Shown: positions 17,223 through 25,397 of the stretch, one piece after another
Layout of the letters: the number at the start of each line of letters is the position of its first letter
Numbering within the stretch: position 1 is the first letter of the stretch
Assembly: GCA_963827595.1 (NCBI GenBank)
Contig: CAWHBT010000005.1
Location: forward strand, 1 to 64,000
Reading direction: 5' to 3'
Length of the DNA: 64,000 bases
DNA from: DATEDA01 sp963827595
GTDB lineage: Bacteria; Pseudomonadota; Gammaproteobacteria; Burkholderiales; SG8-39
The notes under the pieces: model-generated
What the model was told of the DNA's origin: nothing
Databases searched by the model: none
The model's input: the letters and a program-made list of their open reading frames with translations, nothing else
Made by a program: the position numbers and the translations under genes

Positions 17223-17639
17223 ATGTTCACCGTCTGCGTCAGGGATCGCTTCATGATCGCGCACAGCTTCCGGGGCGAGGTGTTCGGGCCGGCGCAGCGC
17301 ATGCACGGCGCGACGTACGTCGTCGACGTCGAGCTGCGCCGGTCGGAGCTCGATCCGGACGGGGTGGTCGTCGACATCGGGCGGGCGTCTGCCGCGCTGC
17401 GCAAGGTCCTCGCCGACCTCGACTACCGGAATCTCGACGCGGAGCCGGAGTTCGCCGGGAACAACACGACGACGGAGTTTCTCGCCCGAATGATTTTCGA
17501 CCGCATGGCCGGGCGTATCCGCGCCGGCGAGCTGGGGTCGACTGCGAGTGCGGGAGCAGGGGCGGGCGGGCTTGCATCGATGCGCGTCGCGCTCCGTGAA
17601 TCGGACGTCGCGTGGGCAGCCTACGAGGCGCTGCTATAG
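17223..17639 (+). CDS. 6-pyruvoyl-tetrahydropterin synthase/QueD-like protein with altered active site
   Basis: 138 residues; the PTPS T-fold is visible as RFMIAHSFRGEVFG, MHGATYVVDVELRRSELDPD, GVVVDIGRAS, LADLDYRNLD and NNTTTEFLARMIFDRM. Compared with QueD, His14 and His28 match two zinc ligands, but the third (HGH) is Ala30. The catalytic Cys position is Ala24 and the catalytic His of the Asp-His pair is Tyr68. The pterin-anchoring Glu near the C-terminus (Glu126) is kept. So it probably still binds a pteridine but does not carry out the standard PTPS or QueD reaction. It sits within a plus-strand run of dehydrogenase, glycosyltransferase and methyltransferase. Confidence 0.88.
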   Translation: MFTVCVRDRFMIAHSFRGEVFGPAQRMHGATYVVDVELRRSELDPDGVVVDIGRASAALRKVLADLDYRNLDAEPEFAGNNTTTEFLARMIFDRMAGRIRAGELGSTASAGAGAGGLASMRVALRESDVAWAAYEALL

Positions 17640-17651
17640 CTGGCCGCTTGC

Positions 17652-18704
17652 GTGCGTGTCCTCGCCTTCGTCGTTCCCGGCGATCTCGCGACCTTGACCG
17701 GCGGCTATCGCTACGACCGGCGCCAGATCGAAGGACTCCGTGCCGACGGGTGGCAGGTCGCGTGCCATTCGCTCGACCCCGGCTTTCCCGCGCCCTCGGA
17801 TCGGGCGCTGCGCGACGCGGCCGAAACGCTCGGGGCGATTCCCGACGGCCGGCTCACGGTGATCGACGGCCTCGCTTACGGCGCGATGCCGGAGATCGCG
17901 GCGGCCCATGCCGCGCGGCTCCGGCTCGTGGCGCTGGTGCACCATCCGCTCGCCGACGAAACCGGTCTCGCGCCTGGAACGGCGGAGCGACTGCGGCAAA
18001 GCGAGCGACGCGCGCTCGCCGTCGCGCGCCGCGTGATCGTGACCAGCACCGCAACCGCGCGCGCGCTCGGCGGCCTCGGCGTCCCAGCCGAGCGAATCGA
18101 CGTCGTCGAGCCCGGCACCGATCCGGCCCCGCTCGCGCGGGGTTCGACCGGGCCGGGGCTCGGCCTGCTGTGCGTCGGCGCGATGACGCCGCGCAAGGGC
18201 CACGCCGTGCTGATCGAGGCGCTCGCGCGGGTCGCCGATCGCGCGTGGCATCTCGTGTGCGTCGGGAGCCTCGAGCGGAGCCCAGCCACCGTGGCCGATC
18301 TGCGGGGCCAGATCGACGCTGCCGGTCTGAGCGGACGCGTCACGCTCGCGGGCGAGGAGGGCGAGGATGCAATCGGCGCGTACTACGAGCGGGCCGACGT
18401 CTTTGTGCTGCCGTCGTTCCACGAGGGCTACGGGATGGCGCTTGCCGAGGCGCTCGCGCACGGGCTCCCGATCGTGAGCACGCGCGCCGGGGCGATTCCG
18501 GACACCGTGCCGCAGGATGCCGGGCGCCTGGTGCCGCCGGGCGATCCCGCGAAGCTTGCCGGCGCGCTCGCGGCGCTGCTGGACGACCCGTCGCTGCGGG
18601 GGCGGCTCGCCGCTGGCGCTCGGGCCGCGCGCGCGCGGCTGCCGTCCTGGGAGTTGGCGTGCGGCCGCTTCGCCGCCGCTCTCGAGCGCGTGGCTCGAGG
18701 GTAG
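17652..18704 (+). CDS. GT4-type glycosyltransferase
   Basis: 350 residues from GTG 17652, 12 nt after the PTPS-like gene. The GT-B fold is shown by the N-terminal strand RVLAFVVPGDLATLTGGYRY, LLCVGAMTPRKGHAVLIEAL and the family 4 donor motif SFHEGYGMALAEALAHGLP (E-x7-E). No membrane segment, so the acceptor is probably a soluble small molecule. Bacterial pterin glycosyltransferases (for example BGluT, which glucosylates tetrahydrobiopterin) belong to the same broad GT-B class; here the PTPS-like gene upstream makes a pteridine acceptor plausible. Donor and acceptor are inference. Confidence 0.9.
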   Translation: MRVLAFVVPGDLATLTGGYRYDRRQIEGLRADGWQVACHSLDPGFPAPSDRALRDAAETLGAIPDGRLTVIDGLAYGAMPEIAAAHAARLRLVALVHHPLADETGLAPGTAERLRQSERRALAVARRVIVTSTATARALGGLGVPAERIDVVEPGTDPAPLARGSTGPGLGLLCVGAMTPRKGHAVLIEALARVADRAWHLVCVGSLERSPATVADLRGQIDAAGLSGRVTLAGEEGEDAIGAYYERADVFVLPSFHEGYGMALAEALAHGLPIVSTRAGAIPDTVPQDAGRLVPPGDPAKLAGALAALLDDPSLRGRLAAGARAARARLPSWELACGRFAAALERVARG

Positions 18705-18708
18705 TCAA

Positions 18709-19575
18709 ATGAGCGGATTCGGTGCGGACTGGCTCGCGCTGCGCGAGCCGTTCGACGCCGTCGCGCGCAACTCCGGGCTCGTGGGCGAGCTTGTCGCGCA
18801 CTGGTCTCGCGCCGCGGTCGTGGAGATCACGGATCTTGCCACCGGAACCGGCGCGAACGTGCGTTACCTGGCGCCGCGCATCGCCGGCCGCCAGCGCTGG
18901 ACGGTCGTCGACCACGACGCGCGCCTGCTCGAGGCCGTGGCGCCGCGGCTCACCGCGTGGGCGGAGCAGCGCGGCTACCGGTTTCGGCGGCGCGGACCGG
19001 ACGTGACCGTGACCGGCGCCGAGTTCGAGGCGGAAGTGCAGCCCCGCGAGCTTGACCTCACGCGCGACCTCGATCGCGTGGTGCGACGGGGCGTGCACCT
19101 GGTGACCGCCGCGGCGCTGCTCGACCTCGTCTCCGAACCCTGGCTCGCGCGCCTCGCGCGCGGCTGCCGATCGGCCGGCGCGGCGGTGCTCCTCGCGCTC
19201 ACCTACGACGGCGAGACGAGCTGGTCGCCGGAGGATTCCGGCGACGTGCGCGTGCGCGACGCGGTGAACCGCCATCAGGGGCGCGACAAGGGCTTCGGCC
19301 CGGCGCTAGGTCCGACTGCCGCCGGGTGCGCCACGGCGCTGTATCGCGCGGCGGGCTACCGCGTGGTGGAGGCCAAGAGCGACTGGCGGCTCGGCCCCGA
19401 GGCGGGCGCGATGCAGCGTGCCATGCTCGAAGGCTGGCGCGCCGCGGCAGCGGAAATCGAACCGGACCAGGGCCGCACGTTCGCCGGTTGGACGGCACGG
19501 CGCGCAGCGGCGATCGCGCGCGGCGTGTCGGTGCTCCGCGTCGGCCACGTCGACATCGCGGGCCGACCGGACTAG
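18709..19575 (+). CDS. Class I SAM-dependent methyltransferase
   Basis: 288 residues, 4 nt after the glycosyltransferase. Motif I reads ITDLATGTGANVRYLAPR, motif II WTVVDHDARLLEAV, and a VHLVTAAALLDLVSEPWL stretch occupies the motif IV/V position. The C-terminal part is alanine-rich and ends HVDIAGRPD. There is no membrane segment. With a glycosyltransferase and a pterin-type enzyme upstream, N- or O-methylation of the same small molecule is the simplest reading. It is convergent with the RibD-like gene (25 nt gap). Confidence 0.85.
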   Translation: MSGFGADWLALREPFDAVARNSGLVGELVAHWSRAAVVEITDLATGTGANVRYLAPRIAGRQRWTVVDHDARLLEAVAPRLTAWAEQRGYRFRRRGPDVTVTGAEFEAEVQPRELDLTRDLDRVVRRGVHLVTAAALLDLVSEPWLARLARGCRSAGAAVLLALTYDGETSWSPEDSGDVRVRDAVNRHQGRDKGFGPALGPTAAGCATALYRAAGYRVVEAKSDWRLGPEAGAMQRAMLEGWRAAAAEIEPDQGRTFAGWTARRAAAIARGVSVLRVGHVDIAGRPD

Positions 19576-19600
19576 CGGGCGTCGCGATGCTTCCCCCCGT

Positions 19601-20587
19601 TCAGCCGATGCGCTGTAGGTCGGGCGCGTCGGCGGTGGGAGGTTTGGGCGAGGTTGACCGGAGGTCGAACGACCAGAGAACGTCTTCGCCCATCCGGAAT
19701 ACCCGTCCGGCCGGGCGCAGGCAGTCGCGCATCGAAGGCGCGGCCGGGCGCCGCAGCCCGGGGCGGCCCGAGCCGATGATCACCGGCGCGATCGCGATCT
19801 GCAGCGCATCGATCAGCCCCGCCTCGAGGAACTGGGACACGGTGACGCCGCCGCCCTCGACGAACAGCGCATGCAGTCCGCGCGCGTTCAGGATCGAGAC
19901 CAGCACGTGGAGATCGAGACTGTTGCCGTGACGGGGCGCGCCGACGACCTCGGCCGCACCGGCGCGGCCCGCGGCTTCCGGCACGCGCGCGGCGTCCACG
20001 GCGAGAATCGTCGGGGCGCGCCGGTCGGTGAGCACGCCCGCCGCGGGCGGAATGCGGAACGACGGATCGAGGACGACGCGGACCGGACTGTCGCCCGTCA
20101 CCAGGCGTGTCGTGAGCAGCGGGTCGTCGGCGGTCACCGTTTCCACGCCGACGACCACCGCATCGCAGAGCGCGCGCAGGCGGTGGAGGTGGCGGCGGTT
20201 GGCCTCGCCGGTGACGAAGCGGGAATCGCCGGAATCCGTGGCGATGCAGCCGTCCATGCTCTGGCCGAGATGCGCGACGAGGAACGGCCGCTCCGGCCGC
20301 ACATTGCAGACCGGGAGGTAGAGATCGAGCATCGCGCGCGCCGGCTCGCCGACGTCCCCGGGGACCGACCAACCCGCCTGCGGGCGCCAGCGGGCGGCAA
20401 TGCGTGGATCGGTATCGGGCGTCTCCGCAAGCGTGCCGTCCTCCAGCAGCCGGAAACCGGCGTCCCGGTCGGGCAAGCCGCGCTGCCGGCGCAGGCGTAC
20501 GAGGGCGAGCAGCAGCGCCCACGAGTCGGCCGCGGAACGAACACCGTGATCCGGCGCAGCAGCGGGTGCTCGAGCAGGCAGCAGCAT
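19601..20587 (-). CDS. RibD C-terminal-domain reductase (dihydrofolate-reductase fold)
   Basis: 328 residues. The reductase domain starts about residue 103: FLVAHLGQSMDGCIATDSGD, RFVTGEANRRHLHRLRALCD, VVVGVETVTADDPLLTTR, and FVEGGGVTVSQFLEAGLID. This is the NADPH-dependent ribosyl-pyrimidine reductase fold of riboflavin synthesis. The deaminase domain of true RibD is missing; instead there is a ~100-residue N-terminal extension (SWALLLALVRLRRQRGLPD) I do not recognise. Stand-alone members reduce diaminopyrimidine or pteridine intermediates. Beside a PTPS-like gene this suggests a pyrimidine/pteridine side pathway rather than housekeeping riboflavin. The exact start is uncertain. Confidence 0.85.
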   Translation of the reverse strand: MLLPARAPAAAPDHGVRSAADSWALLLALVRLRRQRGLPDRDAGFRLLEDGTLAETPDTDPRIAARWRPQAGWSVPGDVGEPARAMLDLYLPVCNVRPERPFLVAHLGQSMDGCIATDSGDSRFVTGEANRRHLHRLRALCDAVVVGVETVTADDPLLTTRLVTGDSPVRVVLDPSFRIPPAAGVLTDRRAPTILAVDAARVPEAAGRAGAAEVVGAPRHGNSLDLHVLVSILNARGLHALFVEGGGVTVSQFLEAGLIDALQIAIAPVIIGSGRPGLRRPAAPSMRDCLRPAGRVFRMGEDVLWSFDLRSTSPKPPTADAPDLQRIG

Positions 20588-20797
20588 GGGATGGCGTGCG
20601 TGCGCTTCGACGGGAAGAACGTCAGCCGGATGTCAGGAACGCAGAATCTCGGGACCGAAAGGCATCGCGGCGCGTCGCTATGCTAACACCATGATCGCCT
20701 CGACATTCCTCGACGGGAGACGCGGTGGCGATCGGCCGCCCCTAAGGATCCCGCGAGGTAATATCGCCGGCCATCCCATGGATCGAGCGGAGCAGAC
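20588..20797. promoter_or_regulatory. Divergent intergenic region, 210 bp
   Basis: Separates the RibD-like gene (minus) from the ABC ATPase (plus) and must hold both promoters. GCTATGCTAAC near 20677-20687 offers a TATGCT-like -10 for the plus strand; no clear -35. No gene seen. Confidence 0.3.
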
Positions 20798-21577
20798 GTG
20801 AGCGCGATCGCGCTGGAGGCCTCCGGCGTCAAGAAGGTCTACACCAAGAACGGCCAGCGCCTGGAGATCCTCGACATCGAGCGCTTCGCGGTTCGCGAGG
20901 GGGAGTTCATCACCGTCATCGGGCCCAGCGGGTGCGGCAAGAGCACCTTCCTCCACATCGTCGGCGGCTTCATCAAGGCGGAGGGCGGCAGCATCCGCGT
21001 GTACGGCCAGGAGGTCAGCGGGCCCGGCCCCGATCGCGGGATGATGTTCCAGGAGTTCGCGCTCTTCCCGTGGAAGAGCGTGGCCGGCAACGTCGCGTGG
21101 GGCCTCGAGGTCCAGGGCGCTCCGCGCGACGAGACCGAGGCCGTCGTCCGGAAGTACTTGGACATGATGGGGCTCGCGGATTTCCGCAATCACTATCCCG
21201 CGGAGCTCTCCGGCGGGATGAAGCAGCGGGTCGCGCTCGCCCGGGTGCTCGCGTTCGACCCCAAGGTGCTGCTGATGGACGAGCCCTTCGGCGCGCTCGA
21301 CGCCCAGACCCGCGAGGTGATGCAGGAAGAGGTGACCCGTCTGTGGGATCGGACCGGCAAGACGATCGTCTTCGTCACCCACGACATCGAGGAGGCGGTC
21401 TACCTGGGGGACCGCGTCGTCGTGCTGACCGCGCGCCCGGCACGGATCAGGGAGGAGGTCCGGATCGAGCTCCCGCGGCCGCGAGAGCTGACGATCAAGA
21501 AGTCAGCCCGGTGCCACGAGTACCGCAACTACATCTGGGACCTGATTCGCAGCGAGTCCCTCGCCGCCGGGCGCTGA
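20798..21577 (+). CDS. NitT/TauT-type ABC transporter ATPase
   Basis: 259 residues from GTG 20798. It has Walker A GPSGCGKST, Q-loop MMFQEFALFPWKSV, signature LSGGMKQR, Walker B VLLMDEPFGALD and switch VTHDIEEAVYLGDRV. This pattern (FxLFPW, GGMKQR) is that of SsuB/TauB/NrtD. It lies on the plus strand, facing the receptor and two permeases that follow on the minus strand, so this importer is encoded by convergent units, which is unusual. An ATPase of the same kind occurs at 58.6-59.3 kb. Confidence 0.93.
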   Translation: MSAIALEASGVKKVYTKNGQRLEILDIERFAVREGEFITVIGPSGCGKSTFLHIVGGFIKAEGGSIRVYGQEVSGPGPDRGMMFQEFALFPWKSVAGNVAWGLEVQGAPRDETEAVVRKYLDMMGLADFRNHYPAELSGGMKQRVALARVLAFDPKVLLMDEPFGALDAQTREVMQEEVTRLWDRTGKTIVFVTHDIEEAVYLGDRVVVLTARPARIREEVRIELPRPRELTIKKSARCHEYRNYIWDLIRSESLAAGR

Positions 21578-21590
21578 GATAGCGCCCGCG

Positions 21591-22574
21591 TCAGCGCGGC
21601 AGGTAGCTCTGGTCGACCATCTCCTCGACCTTCACCGGCTTCTCCAGCCACTGGAGCTTGTCCTGCATGAAGACCGCGAGCTTGTTGAGGCTCGCCACGT
21701 CGACGCGTGCGTTGGGATCACGCTTCCAGTCGGCGTTCCTGAGATAGATCTCCAGCGGCGTGCGCACGAAGCCGGCTTTGTGGAGATCCACCTTCGCCTT
21801 GGCGGTGTTGGCCAGGTAGTACTTCGTGACGGCGACGTAGTCCGCCAGGAACGCGCGGACCGCGTCCGGCTGCGCCTTGAGAAACTTCTCGCCGAACCAG
21901 ATGTCGAGGAGCTCGTGATCGTAGCCGATGGCTTCAACCGCGGTGAAGATCTTGCGCAAGCCCCCCTTGGCGACCTCCGCCGAGTAGAACGGCTCGACGA
22001 ACGTCCCGGCGCCGATCTTCCCGGTGCGCACCGCATCGCCCATCACTGGGAACGCCATCGGCACCACCTTCGTATCCTTGTCCGGAGCGAGGCCGGCCTT
22101 GAGCAACCCGGCCCGCGCCCACAGGTCCGTCGCAGTCTTGATCCCAACCACGCCGACCGTGTTGCCCTTCAAGTCCTTGGTCGTCCGGACCGGCCCGTCG
22201 TCCTTCACCATGTATGTGGTCTGGAACCACTCCTTCCCGGCAGCCTCCAGGCAGATGCTGGCGACGATCTTCATGTCGACGCCTTGCGCGCGGGCGAAGA
22301 TGACCGCAAGGCCCGGGGCGGTGCCGGCGTCGAGCTCGCCCGCGAGGTAGGCCTGGAAGCGTTCGGGGTTGGCCTGGAACAGGATCTGTTTCAGCTGATA
22401 CTTCTTGCCCTGATTCGGGGTGAGGTCGGGGCGCGCGCTCATCAGCCAGACCTGCTCCTCGGCGGCGAAGCCGCGACCGAAGCGGATCACCGGGGGATCG
22501 GCGGCGTCGGCAGCGGGTAGACCCGCAAACTGGGCCGCCAGCGCGGCCAGCAGGAGACCAAGGGCTCGCTTCAC
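21591..22574 (-). CDS. NitT/TauT-type ABC transporter receptor
   Basis: 327 residues; a Sec signal (LGLLLAALAAQFAGLPAADA) is followed by an NMT1/SsuA-like domain: VIRFGRGFAAEEQVWLM, RFQAYLAGELDAGTAPGLAV, VRTTKDLKGNTVGVVGIKTA, and IGYDHELLDIWFGEKFL. The binding fold delivers small organosulfur, nitrogen or aromatic ligands. It follows the two permease genes on the minus strand with a 12-nt gap and a good GAGGAGG box. No ligand can be read from the sequence. Confidence 0.9.
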   Translation of the reverse strand: MKRALGLLLAALAAQFAGLPAADAADPPVIRFGRGFAAEEQVWLMSARPDLTPNQGKKYQLKQILFQANPERFQAYLAGELDAGTAPGLAVIFARAQGVDMKIVASICLEAAGKEWFQTTYMVKDDGPVRTTKDLKGNTVGVVGIKTATDLWARAGLLKAGLAPDKDTKVVPMAFPVMGDAVRTGKIGAGTFVEPFYSAEVAKGGLRKIFTAVEAIGYDHELLDIWFGEKFLKAQPDAVRAFLADYVAVTKYYLANTAKAKVDLHKAGFVRTPLEIYLRNADWKRDPNARVDVASLNKLAVFMQDKLQWLEKPVKVEEMVDQSYLPR

Positions 22575-22586
22575 GATTTCCTCCTC

Positions 22587-23369
22587 TCAGACGTAGTAGG
22601 TCTCTAGTTTTTCCCAGTATACCAACCGGTTCCGCAGCACGATGAGCGCGCGGTCGAGCGCGAGCCCGAGGAGCGCGATGACCACCACCACCGCGAGCAT
22701 CTGATCGGTGCGCAGCGAAGCGAGCGCGTAGATCGCGACGTACCCGAGCCCATCGGCGGAGCTGATCATCTCGGTGATGACGACGACGATCATCGCGATC
22801 GGCAGCGCGACCCGGAACCCGGCGAAGATGAAGGGTGCGGTGGCGGGGACGACGACCCGCTGGAGGATCTGCGCGCGGGAGGCGCCCATGTTTTGCGCCG
22901 ACCAGAGCAGCACGCGGTTGACGCTGCGCGCGCCGTGATAGGTCATGATGACGATCGGGTAGAGGCACTCCAGGAAGATCAGCGCGACCTTCGACAGACT
23001 GCCGATCCCGAAGACGAAGATGAAGATCGGGAAGAGGGCGAGCTTCGGGACGGCGTAGGTGCCGGAGAACACGGGGTCCAGCAGCCCTGCGACGAGCTCC
23101 GACCGCCCCATCAGCATGCCGATGACAACCCCCACGACCGCGGCCAGCGCGAAGCCCCCGAGCGCCCGGTAGAGCGACGTCCAGGCCTCGACCAGGCGGT
23201 CGGATCGCGACACGAAGAGCGCGAACTCGGTCGCGATGTTCACCAGCGACGGAAAGACGATCGGACTCCACAGCGCGCTCCGGGCGGTCAGCTCCCAGGC
23301 GACGAGCGCGACGGCGACGAGAACGAGTGGCCGCAGCCCGGCGAGCACGCGCTGCAGGGAGAGCGTCAT
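22587..23369 (-). CDS. NitT/TauT-type ABC permease A
   Basis: 260 residues with about six membrane spans. The binding-protein-dependent transport motif is AQNMGASRAQILQRVVVPA (EAA loop), and GRSELVAGLLDPVFSGTYAVPKLALFPIFI in substance covers residues 90-120. ATG 23369 overlaps the stop of permease B (ATGA), so the two are coupled. Two different permeases suggest a heterodimeric channel, not the usual SsuC homodimer. Confidence 0.9.
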   Translation of the reverse strand: MTLSLQRVLAGLRPLVLVAVALVAWELTARSALWSPIVFPSLVNIATEFALFVSRSDRLVEAWTSLYRALGGFALAAVVGVVIGMLMGRSELVAGLLDPVFSGTYAVPKLALFPIFIFVFGIGSLSKVALIFLECLYPIVIMTYHGARSVNRVLLWSAQNMGASRAQILQRVVVPATAPFIFAGFRVALPIAMIVVVITEMISSADGLGYVAIYALASLRTDQMLAVVVVIALLGLALDRALIVLRNRLVYWEKLETYYV

Positions 23370-24109
23370 GCGACCTCGCCCTGCCAGGCGAGCGCGCGGT
23401 GGCGAGTCCAGCGCAGGAGCCGGTCGCCGAGGTAGCCGAGGATGGCGATGCTGAGCAGGGACACGTACATGAGATCGAAGCGCAGGCTGTTCTCCGCTTC
23501 CCGGATGAGATGCCCCAGGCCGGAGCGGGCGTTGATCATCTCGGTGGCGAACATCACGATGAAGGAGAGCGCGAGCGAGACCCGCATCCCGGCGAAGATC
23601 AGCGGCGCCGCGCTCGGCACCACGATCCGGCGGAAGATCTGCGCTTGGCTCGCGCCCATGTTGAGGCCGGACCAGACCAGGATGGTCGGCGTCGACTTCG
23701 CGCCGTAGTAGGCGTTGATGAACGTCGGGTAGAAGCAGGCGAGCGCGATGATCAGGATCTTGGAGAGATCGCCGATGCCGAACCAGAGCATGAAGAGCGG
23801 CAGCATGACGATCTTCGGCACCGGATAGGTCAGGAAGATCACCGGGCTCAGCATCTGATCGAACCCGCGGGCGACGCCGGCCGCGAGCCCGAGGGCGATG
23901 CCCAGCAGCGTCCCGATCGCGAAGCCGGGCAACGCGCGCATGAGGCTCGCGCCGGCGTGCTCGTAGAGCTCCGCCGAGCCGAGGGCGGCAACGAAGTGCT
24001 GCAGGATCTCGACCGGGCCGAGGACGTAGTCCGGCAGCCCCCGGACCCAGAGGAGCTGCCACAGCACCACGAGGAAGAGGAGCAGGCCTGCCCTGGCGAG
24101 AGTTCGCAA
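23366..24109 (-). CDS. NitT/TauT-type ABC permease B
   Basis: 247 residues. Hydrophobic throughout, with PVPKIVMLPLFMLWFGIGD and the EAA-type loop GLNMGASQAQIFRRIVVPSA. No in-frame ATG or GTG precedes the first helix; TTG 24109 (LRTLARAGLLLFLV) is the best start. It is first in the minus-strand permease-permease-receptor run and divergent from the opine-dehydrogenase-like gene. It resembles permease A in layout but has clearly different sequence, so it is not a recent duplicate. Confidence 0.87.
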   Translation of the reverse strand: MRTLARAGLLLFLVVLWQLLWVRGLPDYVLGPVEILQHFVAALGSAELYEHAGASLMRALPGFAIGTLLGIALGLAAGVARGFDQMLSPVIFLTYPVPKIVMLPLFMLWFGIGDLSKILIIALACFYPTFINAYYGAKSTPTILVWSGLNMGASQAQIFRRIVVPSAAPLIFAGMRVSLALSFIVMFATEMINARSGLGHLIREAENSLRFDLMYVSLLSIAILGYLGDRLLRWTRHRALAWQGEVA

Positions 24110-24199
24110 CGTCGCTACGCCCGCAGGAGGACGGCGGCGAAGGCGACTTGCGCGTGGATCATCGCTTCAGCTTGTACCGGGTCCCCGGGGAGTGCTACA

Positions 24200-24224
24200 A
24201 CCACGGTGACCGGTACGCCGTGGT
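24200..24224. promoter_or_regulatory. Inverted repeat in divergent promoter region
   Basis: ACCACGG (24200-24206) and CCGTGGT (24218-24224) form a perfect 7-bp inverted repeat with an 11-nt centre. A second pair, GTACCGG (24174-24180) and CCGGTAC (24210-24216), interleaves with it. It lies between divergent operons starting at 24109 and 24265; an operator is plausible. Confidence 0.35.
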
Positions 24225-24264
24225 ACTCGGGCCGGCAGTTTACCCCGACAGGATTGGGTAGCGA

Positions 24265-25341
24265 ATGAAGATCGCCGTCATCGGCGGCGGGAACGGTGCC
24301 TACGCCGGCGCCGCCGACCTCGCCGAACAGGGTCACGAGGTCCGCTTCTGGCGGCGCGACGCGACGGCGCTGGCCGCCCTGCGGGCCGCGGGCGCGATCA
24401 CGCTCAAGGACGCGGAAGGGGAGCGCGCGGTGCGCATCGCGCGCGTCGCCTCGGACATCGGCGAGGCGGTGCGCGGTGCGGACCTGATCGTGATGCCGGA
24501 TCCCGCATTCACCCAGGCGGACAACGCGCGGCGCCTGGCGCCGCACCTCGGCGACGGGCAAGTGGTCTTCCTGGCGCCGGGAACGTTCGGGTCGTGCGTC
24601 ATGGCGCGGCTCATCCGCGACGCCGGCAATCGCGCCGAGTTCGCGTTCGGCGAGACCGGAACGCTGCCCTGGCTCACGCGCAAGCACGGCCCGCTGACGG
24701 CGGCCATCACTGCGCGCGCGACGCGCCTCCCGACCGGAATCTTCCCGGCGCGTCTTCATGAACACTCGTTCCAGGTGATCCGGCAGGCGTTCCCGAGCCT
24801 CGAGCCCGTCGAAGATGCGCTCTCGGCGGCGCTGATGAACGCCGGGCCGGTCATCCATCCGCCGCTCATCCTGATGAACGCCGGCCCGCTCGAGCACTTC
24901 GAGTGCTGGGACATCCACAAGGAGGGCACGCAGCCCGCGATCCGCCGGGTGACCGACGCGCTCGACGCGGAGCGGATCGCGGCCCGCGAGGCGCTCGGCT
25001 ACCGGGCGCCGCATTTTCCGCTCGCCGACCACTACCGCACCGACGGCGACGAATGGATGTACGGCCGGCGGGTGCACAAGAAGCTGACCGACTCCAGCGA
25101 CTGGCGCGAGCACATCGTGCTCACGGAGCATCGCTACATGCGCGAGGACGTCGAGCACGGCCTCGCGTTCCTGGTCTCGGTCTGCGAGTGGGCAGGGGTC
25201 CCCTGTCCGGTGGCGCGCGGGCTGCTCGCGCTCGGGTCGGCGGTGGTGGGCCGCGACCTGCGCGCCGAGGGTCGCACGCTGGAGAACCTCGGGCTCGCGC
25301 GACTGTCGCGCGCGGCGATGCAGGAAATGCTCACGGCATGA
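24265..25341 (+). CDS. Octopine/nopaline (opine) dehydrogenase-family protein
   Basis: 358 residues. The Rossmann start KIAVIGGGNGAYAGAADLAE binds NAD(P). LPTGIFPARLHEHSF and the conserved opine-dehydrogenase patch NAGPVIHPPLILMNAGPLEH (with its catalytic His) follow, then HYRTDGDEWMYGRRVHKKL. Family enzymes reductively join or cleave amino acids and 2-oxo acids. The stop TGA overlaps the ATG of the repeat-encoded mini-frame at 25338. Linked to a 3-hydroxyacyl-CoA-dehydrogenase-like gene and an amino-acid-type Liv transporter, it may oxidise an imported opine-like or secondary-amine compound. Inference. Confidence 0.85.
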   Translation: MKIAVIGGGNGAYAGAADLAEQGHEVRFWRRDATALAALRAAGAITLKDAEGERAVRIARVASDIGEAVRGADLIVMPDPAFTQADNARRLAPHLGDGQVVFLAPGTFGSCVMARLIRDAGNRAEFAFGETGTLPWLTRKHGPLTAAITARATRLPTGIFPARLHEHSFQVIRQAFPSLEPVEDALSAALMNAGPVIHPPLILMNAGPLEHFECWDIHKEGTQPAIRRVTDALDAERIAAREALGYRAPHFPLADHYRTDGDEWMYGRRVHKKLTDSSDWREHIVLTEHRYMREDVEHGLAFLVSVCEWAGVPCPVARGLLALGSAVVGRDLRAEGRTLENLGLARLSRAAMQEMLTA

Positions 25342-25397
25342 GCCCGCCGGGTCGCCCCAAGGGCGAATCCCGAGCGCGTTGGCGCGAGGGTAGTCCA
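25338..25397 (+). repeat. 60-bp translatable repeat, copy 1
   Basis: Begins with ATGAGC overlapping the stop of the preceding gene and has core GGGTCGCCCCAAGGGCGAAT. Read from its ATG it gives MSPPGRPKGESRARWREGSP and runs in frame into copy 2. It aligns base for base with copy 2, mostly with substitutions. Confidence 0.85.

Noticed and set aside
24200..24224. Inverted repeat as a terminator
   Set aside because: It lies between divergent starts and has no T-run, so an operator is more likely than a terminator.
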